This document shows, one piece after another, positions 1-6,296 of a stretch of DNA of 8,810 nucleotides; within the stretch, counting starts at the first letter, position 1, and the number at the start of each line of letters is the position of its first letter. The stretch spans positions 1 through 8,810 of the forward strand of contig WJJB01000013.1 of assembly GCA_014729935.1 (NCBI GenBank), written 5' to 3'. The stretch is from Candidatus Bathyarchaeota archaeon (GTDB lineage Archaea; Asgardarchaeota; Lokiarchaeia; Sigyniarchaeales; Sigyniarchaeaceae). The notes below the pieces were generated by a model. That model did no database searches. It saw only the letters and a program-made list of their open reading frames with translations, and was not told where the DNA came from. The position numbers were made by a program, and so were the translations under genes.

Positions 1-2
1 AG

Positions 3-1802
3 ATTGACGGCTTCAGTGGTGCATTGGCACGATTCTTGGAATATACGTTCGAAATAAATGCACCGGTAAACACGGAAAAGGACGGGTTTTTTCTTAACAT
101 CAAATGGATCAATCGTGCGCGCAGCAAGAAGAAACGGTGGTTCCACGTGGGGGAAGTGACTGATATCGAGATCTTGGCAGTCGCAAAACAAATTAACGAT
201 GATAACGCAAGATTAGGAAGGTCAACGGTGAACGACGGTGAAACGTGGATAGTAACTGATGATGAGGGAATACAGAAAGCAACAAGCTATTTTTTCGGCG
301 ACGAGATTCGTGCGCTGGAGGCAGCAACCTTCCTCAGCTATTTATTAGGTGTTTCTAACAACCCGGAGATTCAGGACAAGCTTGAACATGTATCTAAACG
401 CATATTTCATTATTTCACCACCTTCAGGCGTCAAAGTGGAAGGCGTCCCGTTTCACAGCTTGATACCTTTTTCTCCGAGATGCTAAATCACATAAGAATG
501 GCCAGGAAGGATATCCAAGCCTCCTTCGATCCCCCCGTGCAAGAGCACTTTGAACGGTTTCTCTTATTAGGAGATGAATTGCCCATGGATCTCTCCATCT
601 ACAAGCCATTACTACTCACCCTCGCCAAGATTTTCGAGGAGATTTCGCGAGGGGATATTGAATTCATGGACACTCAGTTATCACGTCTATATTGCCAGCT
701 CGGCAAATTAGCTAAGATGATTCCCGAGATCGCAGATTACCGGCGGTTTTACAATTACATTGCGGTGCATCTCGTGAAGGTACACTTGGAAGCCTTCAAG
801 ATAGCATTCCAAGATTTCAACATCAATCACTCCCAGCATCATCTCATTGCCGCCAAGAGCGTGATCCAAGGGTTGCTTGATCAAGAGCCCATTTCCCAGA
901 TGCATCCGGTAGTTTTATTGGTGGAAACCATATTTAGCCTGTTAGTGGTGGATGATCACCTAGGAAAGGTGACGTCGAGCGGCCATGAAGCCAATATCAA
1001 TATTAATGTTGAATGCTTGGCGAGCATCGTGAATGCAGGTACCTTGCCATCCATCCTTCCAGATCATCTAGTATTTCTTTCCATCATGACACATTTCCTT
1101 GGTTTTGGGAATGGGAAGGTGTTTTCAATTGAGGGATTGAAGAAACCCGAGATGCACATGAACACGGAGCTCGTCCTTCCCAAGGATCCACGCAAATTAA
1201 TGCCCTCATTATTCATCTTGGAAGATTTCATTGATGAAGTCACGTCTTATGGGAACCACGCCCTCGCGTTGAACGTGTATAAAGGCCTACATGGGCTATT
1301 TCCCCCAAATAGGACCGATGACATAGAACGGATCGAGGGAAAGATATACCTGACTTGCCTGATAATGAACAGGAAGCCTGAAAATTGCTTCGCAGGTAGG
1401 TTTGATGAATCATGGGAAAAAACAAGTGAGGAACTTGATGATTCACTCATTACTGATGATTTCAGGTCAATCAATGTCATGAATCAGGTGTTTCACAAGC
1501 GCGTGAAAATACTTTCCCATTTTGGCATCATTGACAGCCATCATGGATACATAGCGTGGATATACCCGCTTCGGTCCAAGTTCTTGGTGAAAATCCCCTT
1601 GGAATTAATCAAGATACAGCCGGGAAGAATGAAGGATTTAAAAATCACCCGGGGAAAAATCAAGGTAAGACCGTTCAACCCAGCCGATATACCTGAAAGA
1701 GACAAATCCCTGATCTTTCGCGGAACCATCACGCTTGATGAAAGATGCGAGATAGAGGTATTTACTTACCAACAAGATTTCTTTACCCTCGATCTCGTGT
1801 GA
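3..1802 (+). CDS. Large protein of unknown function, 5' end open
   Basis: I do not recognise this protein. The frame has no stop between the left edge and its TGA at 1800-1802. A TTG at 24 would give 592 residues, but the codons before it (IDGFSGA) read naturally and no good ribosome site precedes the TTG, so the gene probably starts outside the window. Numbering from that TTG, residues 1-100 look mixed alpha/beta, about 100-330 are mostly helical with many Leu/Ile/Phe-rich amphipathic segments, and about 500-592 look beta-rich, ending in ITLDERCEIEVFTYQQDFF. I see no signal peptide, membrane helix, Walker motif or metal-binding cluster, so it is probably cytosolic. The next gene, a PD-(D/E)XK nuclease-like protein, follows in the same frame directly after the stop, so the two are probably co-transcribed. 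A scaffold or target-recognition partner of the nuclease is only a guess. Confidence 0.8.
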   Translation: MDGFSGALARFLEYTFEINAPVNTEKDGFFLNIKWINRARSKKKRWFHVGEVTDIEILAVAKQINDDNARLGRSTVNDGETWIVTDDEGIQKATSYFFGDEIRALEAATFLSYLLGVSNNPEIQDKLEHVSKRIFHYFTTFRRQSGRRPVSQLDTFFSEMLNHIRMARKDIQASFDPPVQEHFERFLLLGDELPMDLSIYKPLLLTLAKIFEEISRGDIEFMDTQLSRLYCQLGKLAKMIPEIADYRRFYNYIAVHLVKVHLEAFKIAFQDFNINHSQHHLIAAKSVIQGLLDQEPISQMHPVVLLVETIFSLLVVDDHLGKVTSSGHEANININVECLASIVNAGTLPSILPDHLVFLSIMTHFLGFGNGKVFSIEGLKKPEMHMNTELVLPKDPRKLMPSLFILEDFIDEVTSYGNHALALNVYKGLHGLFPPNRTDDIERIEGKIYLTCLIMNRKPENCFAGRFDESWEKTSEELDDSLITDDFRSINVMNQVFHKRVKILSHFGIIDSHHGYIAWIYPLRSKFLVKIPLELIKIQPGRMKDLKITRGKIKVRPFNPADIPERDKSLIFRGTITLDERCEIEVFTYQQDFFTLDLV

Positions 1803-1810
1803 AAGGGGTG
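1802..1810 (+). promoter_or_regulatory. Possible ribosome binding site for the nuclease-like gene
   Basis: AAAGGGGTG overlaps the last base of the upstream TGA and resembles the GGTG core seen before other genes here. It lies far from the GTG at 1857 but 1-10 bases from in-frame ATT/ATC/ATA codons at 1812-1821. It therefore bears on the start choice and suggests translation coupled to the upstream gene. Confidence 0.35.
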
Positions 1811-1856
1811 TATTATCATTATATATGAATACCGAAGTGATATCTCCAGGATCCTC

Positions 1857-2597
1857 GTGGGATTGCTCCAACTGACAAAGGATCCAGGTAAGAATACCGT
1901 TGGCTTGCCGCAACTCAAGGATTTCATCTTGGAACACGAGATGGAAGAATCGGATCTTGATAAGTTGCTCGAAATCATCAGCACGGGGTCTGATGGGGCT
2001 ATCCTAGTCTTACGAGGGAAGGAAATTCCCCAAGTACGCATCCTTGATAAAATCAACCTATATCTCATGCTATTGAAGCTAGATTATAGCATGGCTTCCG
2101 CGGACCTCTTGCATTGGCAGGATTTCGAAGCCCTTGTTGAATATGCCCTCGAGGAACATGGTTTCCTCACCGAGAAGAATTACAGGTTCAAAGATGCAAG
2201 GGGAAAACGCCACGAGATTGATGTGTTAGCAATTGATAAGTTATCCAAGGAACATCTCATCTTCCTGCTTGATGCAAAGCACTGGAATTACAAGACCAAT
2301 TCAAGCGCCACGCGCATCTTGGACGCTGCGAAGGACCAATTCAAGCGTACTGAGGCACTTGGTAAGACCAAAGGTGCCTTATCCCAGTTATTCTTCAAAA
2401 AAAACCTTGAATGGTCTCATGCAATATTGATTCCAGGCGTTGTAACACTACTTGCCCCTCCCGTGCAAGATTTTTTTATTCCCATCGTCTCCATATTATC
2501 ATTTAATAATTTCATCCAAGAATTTTCCGAGAACCTTGATTACTTCAAGAAAAAGCACGTCAGGGGGATTCCAACCCAGAAGCGGTTGGTATCATGA
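1857..2597 (+). CDS. PD-(D/E)XK nuclease-like protein (Mrr/Holliday resolvase-like fold)
   Basis: This is probably a DNA endonuclease of the PD-(D/E)XK superfamily. Numbering from the GTG at 1857 (246 residues), a helical N-terminal part (1-75) precedes the nuclease core. HWQDFEALVEYALEEHGF (86-103) matches the first helix, with a conserved-type Glu at 91. HEIDVLA (119-125) supplies the metal-binding Asp122. LLDAKHW (137-143) supplies Asp139 and Lys141. A DxK motif replaces the commoner ExK, a known variation. This arrangement recurs in Mrr-type restriction enzymes and archaeal Hjc-like resolvases; I cannot choose between them. No membrane segment is seen. The true start is uncertain. The frame is open back to the upstream TGA at 1800-1802 and reads well (IIIIYEYRSDISRIL), and a purine-rich AAAGGGGTG sits at 1802-1810, so a non-AUG start near 1812-1821 is possible. 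Another nuclease-fold role, such as repair, remains possible. Confidence 0.8.
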   Translation: MGLLQLTKDPGKNTVGLPQLKDFILEHEMEESDLDKLLEIISTGSDGAILVLRGKEIPQVRILDKINLYLMLLKLDYSMASADLLHWQDFEALVEYALEEHGFLTEKNYRFKDARGKRHEIDVLAIDKLSKEHLIFLLDAKHWNYKTNSSATRILDAAKDQFKRTEALGKTKGALSQLFFKKNLEWSHAILIPGVVTLLAPPVQDFFIPIVSILSFNNFIQEFSENLDYFKKKHVRGIPTQKRLVS

Positions 2598-2652
2598 AGG
2601 GAAACCTGGATGGTCGTTCCATAACGGGTGATGCATCCAAAAATCGCAATAA

Positions 2653-2665
2653 TTTTTTATAAAAG
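2653..2665 (+). promoter_or_regulatory. TATA box of the UPF0147 gene
   Basis: TTTTTTATAAAAG is a close match to an archaeal TATA box. Transcription would begin about 25 bases downstream, near 2685, leaving a leader of roughly 40 bases that carries the Shine-Dalgarno site. A second AT-rich stretch (CTTTTTTAAAC, about 2692-2702) is closer to the start codon but would make the transcript leaderless, which does not fit the ribosome site. Confidence 0.55.
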
Positions 2666-2710
2666 GTTTCATTGAAACTTGTAAAGGCATCCTTTTTTAA
2701 ACGAGCCAAC

Positions 2711-2717
2711 AAGGTGA
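2711..2717 (+). promoter_or_regulatory. Shine-Dalgarno site of the UPF0147 gene
   Basis: AAGGTGA lies 7 bases before the ATG at 2725 and matches the anti-Shine-Dalgarno end of archaeal 16S rRNA (GGAGGTGAT type). It fixes the start codon of this small gene. Confidence 0.6.
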
Positions 2718-2724
2718 ATCCAAG

Positions 2725-2988
2725 ATGAGTACCGATGGTCAAGAAACCTTGGCGCAAATTGACTTCTTGCTCAAGCAAATTTCAGAAAATAATACAGTTC
2801 CCAGGAATATCCGCCGGTGCGCGGAGGAAGCATTGGCCGATCTTGAGAATGACGAAAATTCAAGCGCAGTGAAAGCCAGTAACGCAATCTCACGTTTGGA
2901 AGATGTTTCGATAGATCCTAATTGTCCCGTGCACGTTCGAACGCAGATCTACCGCATCGTGTCATTACTCGAGACAATCAAGGATTGA
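2725..2988 (+). CDS. UPF0147 family archaeal protein
   Basis: This 87-residue protein belongs to UPF0147, a family of small helical archaeal proteins with no established function. The recognisable pattern is NTVPRNIRRCAEEAL (residues about 23-37), followed by an acidic linker, SSAVKASNAISRLEDVS (about 47-63) and IDPNCPVHVRTQIYRIVSLLE (about 64-84). The length fits the family, which is around 90 residues. It is soluble, acidic and without membrane segments. It has its own TATA box, a Shine-Dalgarno site 7 bases before the ATG, and a T-rich tract after the TGA, so it is probably transcribed alone. It is the strongest sign in the window that the host is an archaeon. Confidence 0.9.
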   Translation: MSTDGQETLAQIDFLLKQISENNTVPRNIRRCAEEALADLENDENSSAVKASNAISRLEDVSIDPNCPVHVRTQIYRIVSLLETIKD

Positions 2989-3031
2989 GTTCCCTGGAAT
3001 CCGCCCCTTTCATTTCACGTGCGTTCCTCTA

Positions 3032-3061
3032 CCATCATCTTTTTCCACCCACGCTTTTTCA
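3032..3061 (+). terminator. T-rich probable terminator after the UPF0147 gene
   Basis: Two T5 runs at about 3040-3044 and 3055-3059 lie in a pyrimidine-rich stretch 45-70 bases past the stop codon, with no strong hairpin. Oligo-T termination is usual in archaea. The assignment is by position and composition only. Confidence 0.35.
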
Positions 3062-3109
3062 CTGTGTTTCACCACCGAGTGATCAATTCCGCCAAAGCGG
3101 GGAGTAATA

Positions 3110-3135
3110 AGGAAAACGGGGTAAACGAAAAAGGA
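3110..3135 (-). terminator. T-rich probable terminator of the amidohydrolase gene
   Basis: Read on the minus strand, this stretch just past the amidohydrolase TGA gives T-rich runs (CTTTTTCG and GTTTTCC). It is the counterpart of the plus-strand tract on the other side of the convergent spacer 2989-3144, which holds nothing else that I can see. Confidence 0.3.
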
Positions 3136-3144
3136 GGGAATAGT

Positions 3145-4740
3145 TCATTTCTTTGCGGGCTTTACCGGCTTTCGCCCACGCATCGTGCCACCTTTCATGG
3201 GTTTCGTTGGTCGCCTGTGAATGGGTTTCAGCCGTTTCTGTGCTGGTTCCTTGGAAAAAAGTGTCTTGAGTCGCTTCCAACCCTCATCGGGATCATCCAC
3301 GAGATGGACGGAGGACAAGGAGCTTAAAGCCTTGAACCCGCCAGGATCGAAATATGAATAACCCGTGGTGCTACAGGTCCCATCATTCCCCACGGGACCG
3401 AAACCAACGAGATCATCACCAATCAGTTTCATCATGAGAAACCAAACCTTTTTTTGTTCATCATTCACGTTCCAAGTGGTTTCCACGAGGAAGTTCCTGG
3501 TGAATTTCCGGAGCGAACCATCGAACACGGGAACGAATTTTGAAATATCCACATCCCTATCTTCAAGCAATTTCACCACCACTCTCGCCATGATGTCCCG
3601 AGCCTTGGTTCCATTCTGGCTCCGAGCGTGCACTGAAACTGGATTGATAACTCTTGTTTGCTGGACGGGTGCCTTGTTATACTCGGGGAGCAACCGGAGC
3701 ATGTTGCCACCCAAGATATTCTGCACATCTTGGATGTTCCCACCCGCGTCAAAGAAGTTCTTCGATACAAGGTAGGATATAACATCCTTGGCATGCCGTT
3801 CGAACGCGTAGGGGAAATCGCTACCAAACAGGAGATGCTTGGACCAATTCTTCCCCGCGGGACTCTTGTGCATGAAATCGGTGACGTAAGCGTCCCACTC
3901 GGGACTCCTGGTAAGGGAAATTTCACCGTACGTGTTTGAATCGGAAATCGCATTGTACACGTCCGTGTTGCCATTGTGTCCTTGGACGCAGTGCCCCACG
4001 ATGATTTTCAGATGTGGAAGGAGTTCTGGGTTATTTCTTTGCAGTTGGTTCTTTGTCGCTTTTACCAGCTCGCTGATATCATACACGGATTGCCTACCGC
4101 GAGTGTCAAAAATCACCGGTAGGGACATTTTTGCCGCTTCTGTTAAGACTGCTATCGCATTTGAGTTATTGATGTGATCAAGCCACCCCTCCGATCTCGG
4201 GTGGAGCTTCAACCCACGCAAACCCCGTTCGAGTATTGATTTCCTGAGTTCATCGATGGCTTTTTGACCCTCGTCGGGAAAAACGCGGCAATACCCCAAC
4301 ATCTTGAGAGACACGGGAAACTTTGACACCACTGATGCCACCCGCTCGTTGCTTGCTGCAAACAAGGCAGATGAATCGTTTCCACGATATGTATCCATGA
4401 ACGGGAAGCCAATGCCATAATCGATCATCCACGCATTTTCCATGCGTTCCATGAGCTTCGAGTACCTTGATGAAGTCGTAGCTGCTTGCTGGAAAATTTG
4501 ATAAACGGGAGGGTGGGGGGTTATCTTGAATTCGTATGTCTTTCCTTTGGATGTGAAGCTCCATTGGTTCCCGCCAGTTTCCTTAATAACTTCCGCGTAT
4601 GTTTTCTTGTAAAAATCGATGGTTCCAAATGGTGCCATGGGGTTTTCGTTTGCAACCCCATCCACATCGTGGCCGATATGACTATGGGCATCTATTATGT
4701 AAATGAAATGGGTTTGGCCGTTAACTTTGGCTATTATCAT
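3145..4740 (-). CDS. Amidohydrolase (ACMSD-like) with basic C-terminal extension
   Basis: Metal-dependent hydrolase or decarboxylase of the amidohydrolase superfamily, closest in pattern to the ACMSD-like amidohydrolase-2 group; the substrate is unknown. The 531 residues begin with strand 1 carrying IDAHSHIG (His19, His21 as HxH metal ligands). GLKLHPR (176-182), IVGHC (His250), LLFGSDFP (Asp308) and ILGGNMLRLL (342-351) follow in normal order. The strand that usually carries a metal-binding His after LPV reads LPVIFDTRGR (207-216), with Asp212 in that place. A long insert (about 25-120) separates strand 1 from the rest. After about residue 355 comes a further ~140-residue segment unlike the family core, then a tail at 501-531 with 13 Lys/Arg, several Pro and no acidic residue. 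No signal peptide is seen, so it is probably cytosolic. The ATG at 4740 has a TAA six codons upstream and only a weak ribosome site. Confidence 0.85.
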   Translation of the reverse strand: MIIAKVNGQTHFIYIIDAHSHIGHDVDGVANENPMAPFGTIDFYKKTYAEVIKETGGNQWSFTSKGKTYEFKITPHPPVYQIFQQAATTSSRYSKLMERMENAWMIDYGIGFPFMDTYRGNDSSALFAASNERVASVVSKFPVSLKMLGYCRVFPDEGQKAIDELRKSILERGLRGLKLHPRSEGWLDHINNSNAIAVLTEAAKMSLPVIFDTRGRQSVYDISELVKATKNQLQRNNPELLPHLKIIVGHCVQGHNGNTDVYNAISDSNTYGEISLTRSPEWDAYVTDFMHKSPAGKNWSKHLLFGSDFPYAFERHAKDVISYLVSKNFFDAGGNIQDVQNILGGNMLRLLPEYNKAPVQQTRVINPVSVHARSQNGTKARDIMARVVVKLLEDRDVDISKFVPVFDGSLRKFTRNFLVETTWNVNDEQKKVWFLMMKLIGDDLVGFGPVGNDGTCSTTGYSYFDPGGFKALSSLSSVHLVDDPDEGWKRLKTLFSKEPAQKRLKPIHRRPTKPMKGGTMRGRKPVKPAKK

Positions 4741-4788
4741 GAATCGTTTCCCTGCTTATAATGAGGTTAATAATTCAGCTAGAACCGG

Positions 4789-4801
4789 TATGCTATTTAT
4801 C
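4789..4801 (-). promoter_or_regulatory. Possible TATA box of the amidohydrolase gene
   Basis: On the minus strand this reads GATAAATAGCATA after an A-rich stretch. A start of transcription about 25 bases on, near 4770, would give a leader of about 30 bases. No second line of evidence supports it. Confidence 0.3.
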
Positions 4802-4839
4802 TTTTTCTTGGTTGGAAGATAACGAGTCCTGCAAGGAAA

Positions 4840-4947
4840 ATGGTATTGGCAAGATCTGATGTCAGGAAGGCGTTATCATGGATTCTCTCTGATGAGGAGG
4901 ATTTAACGCGTTTCGGGCGCTTTTTTCCACAATGTTTTTATCCCTGA
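4840..4947 (+). CDS. Possible small protein, 35 residues
   Basis: An ATG at 4840 opens a 35-codon frame ending in TGA at 4945-4947. It encodes MVLARSDVRKALSW followed by ILSDEEDLTRFGRFFPQCFYP. AAGGA (4834-4838) immediately precedes the start, although the spacing is short, and an AT-rich stretch near 4793-4803 could act as a TATA box. The frame stays open upstream to a TAG at 4780-4782 and still reads like protein, so this could also be the remnant of a longer gene. I do not recognise the sequence. The TGA lies between the two TATA-like sites of the GAPDH gene, so the two units would be tightly packed. A chance frame is the main alternative. Confidence 0.25.
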   Translation: MVLARSDVRKALSWILSDEEDLTRFGRFFPQCFYP

Positions 4948-4957
4948 TCCTATAAGT
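4934..4957 (+). promoter_or_regulatory. Possible promoter of the GAPDH gene
   Basis: Two TATA-like elements lie here: GTTTTTATCC at 4934-4943 and CTATAAGT at 4950-4957. The second would place transcription start near 4977, inside the inverted repeat at 4974-4989, and leave a leader of about 50 bases ending in ACGGTGC before the ATG. I favour the second. Confidence 0.35.
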
Positions 4958-4973
4958 AAGAATCGAGCGATAG

Positions 4974-4989
4974 CACGGGTAGAACCGTG
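4974..4989. promoter_or_regulatory. Inverted repeat in the GAPDH promoter, possible operator
   Basis: CACGG-GTAGAA-CCGTG is a 5-base perfect inverted repeat with a 6-base spacer. A perfect 8-base palindrome, GTGATCAC (4989-4996), adjoins it. Both lie where transcription is predicted to start or just downstream, a usual place for archaeal repressor binding. The short arms could arise by chance. Confidence 0.3.
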
Positions 4990-5027
4990 TGATCACGCAT
5001 GTGACGATATTTTACGGTGCTTAAAAC

Positions 5028-6026
5028 ATGACAAAAAGAGTGTTTATTAATGGCTTTGGGCGCATCGGTCGAGTGTTTTTCAGGAACCTTCAAAAACGAA
5101 TGGGTTCTGCCGATATCGAGGTCGTTGGTATCAACGATCTCCTACCAACTGACATGCTGGCATACTTGCTGAAGCATGATACCACCTATGGTCCGTTCTT
5201 GTATGACGTGGAAGGTAAGGAAAGCGCGCTGGTGATCGGGGATAAAGAGATCCCTGTATACGCGGAGAGGGATCCCGCGAACCTGCCTCACGGTGATTTA
5301 AATGTTGATGTCGTGCTTGAATCAACTGGATTTTTCAGGAAGCGGGAAGGTGCTGCCAAGCACTTGGAAGCAGGTGCTAAAAAGGTATTGATCTCTGCAC
5401 CAGCAACGAATCCAGATGTGACCATCGTGTACAAGGTGAACCACGATGCGGTCCAACCCGATCACAAGATCATTAGCAATGCAAGTTGCACCACCAATTG
5501 CCTTGCTCCCGTCGTGAAAACACTGCATGACAATTTCTCGGTGCAGAAGGGATTCATGACTACCATTCACGCTGTAACCAACGATCAGCGAGTATTAGAT
5601 GCCCCCCATAAGAAATATACTCGCTCCCGGGCATCATGCTTCAACTTGATTCCCACGACAACGGGTGCCGCAGCAGCCATTTCGCTAGTTATACCCGAGT
5701 TGAAGGATAAACTGGATGGGATGGCAGTTCGTGCTCCCGTTATCACCGGTTCCTTGGTTGATCTCACGGTGAACGTTGAGAAAAGCGCGACCGCTGATGA
5801 AGTTAATAAAGCGATGATGGATAATGCCAATGGCGCCATGGACGGTGTTCTCGGTGTTTCAAAGGACGAGATCGTGTCATCCGACATCATCGGAAACCCA
5901 CTCAGCAGCATCTTCGACCCCCACTACACGAAAGTTTCCGGGAACTTGATCAAGGTGTTAAGCTGGTACGATAACGAAGCTGGTTACTCTAACAGGTGCA
6001 TCGACGTTATCGCCAAGGTCATGTAA
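5028..6026 (+). CDS. gap: Glyceraldehyde-3-phosphate dehydrogenase, class I (bacterial type)
   Basis: Phosphorylating GAPDH of the bacterial/eukaryotic class, converting glyceraldehyde-3-phosphate, phosphate and NAD(P)+ to 1,3-bisphosphoglycerate in glycolysis or the reverse in gluconeogenesis; a soluble tetramer in the family. The 332 residues are full length. INGFGRIGR (7-15) is the Rossmann dinucleotide loop. Asp37 in GINDLL is the position that normally binds the adenine ribose of NAD. STGFF lies at 99-103. SNASCTTNCLAP (150-161) carries the catalytic Cys154 and TTIHAVTNDQ (178-187) the base His181. PTTTGAA (209-215) and SWYDNEAGYSNR (312-323) complete the signature. Asp37-Leu38 and the Pro in LDAPHK favour NAD over NADP, but DAP lies between the NAD-type DLP and NADP-type DAS patterns. 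The ATG follows ACGGTGC. Most archaea use an unrelated-looking class II GAPDH, so this class is notable here. Confidence 0.95.
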   Translation: MTKRVFINGFGRIGRVFFRNLQKRMGSADIEVVGINDLLPTDMLAYLLKHDTTYGPFLYDVEGKESALVIGDKEIPVYAERDPANLPHGDLNVDVVLESTGFFRKREGAAKHLEAGAKKVLISAPATNPDVTIVYKVNHDAVQPDHKIISNASCTTNCLAPVVKTLHDNFSVQKGFMTTIHAVTNDQRVLDAPHKKYTRSRASCFNLIPTTTGAAAAISLVIPELKDKLDGMAVRAPVITGSLVDLTVNVEKSATADEVNKAMMDNANGAMDGVLGVSKDEIVSSDIIGNPLSSIFDPHYTKVSGNLIKVLSWYDNEAGYSNRCIDVIAKVM

Positions 6027-6040
6027 ACAACAGGAATTAA

Positions 6041-6076
6041 TCATTTCTCAATATTTTCTTCTTTTCTTGTATTCTT
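6041..6076 (+). terminator. T-rich probable terminator after GAPDH
   Basis: A pyrimidine-rich tract with several T3-T4 runs begins 15 bases after the stop codon and has no strong hairpin, as expected for archaeal termination. The rest of the spacer to 6296 holds only weak promoter-like AT stretches (about 6131-6140 GGTTATATTT and 6203-6213 AATTTAGTAAT) for the next gene and very short frames that I do not support as genes. Confidence 0.35.
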
Positions 6077-6296
6077 GCCATCCATCGTAGGTTTTTCAAA
6101 GAACCGTTGAATTAACATCATTTTTCACGTGGTTATATTTCCCCCGTGGACTCATGGCGGTAAATATCAATTCCCGCACCAATAGCATCCTTGATCCGTG
6201 CAATTTAGTAATCTAGCATCATGCAACATCAAGTTGAAATGGAAGGAGAGACACTGCACCTTTGACTGTGGTACGATTAATCATTCGTGATTGAGC

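Noticed and set aside
2666..2678. GTTTC-ATT-GAAAC resembles the ends of some CRISPR repeats.
   Set aside because: There is a single copy with no spaced repeats around it and no cas gene; its place beside a TATA box fits an operator better.
3365..3975. Long open frames on the strand opposite the amidohydrolase and in its other minus-strand frame.
   Set aside because: They lack family features and lie entirely inside a gene whose motifs are clear, so they are composition shadows.
4905..4926. GCG...CGC followed by T6 looked like a terminator on the plus strand.
   Set aside because: The stem is 3 Watson-Crick pairs plus G-T pairs and no firmly supported plus-strand gene ends there.
4888..4947. 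CTGATGA and a CTGA about 55 bases later suggested a C/D box guide RNA.
   Set aside because: The C box lacks the leading purine and I found no internal D'/C' pair.
6155..6290. Very short ATG frames of 14-20 codons in the spacer before the GTPase unit.
   Set aside because: They have no convincing ribosome site and no protein-like pattern.
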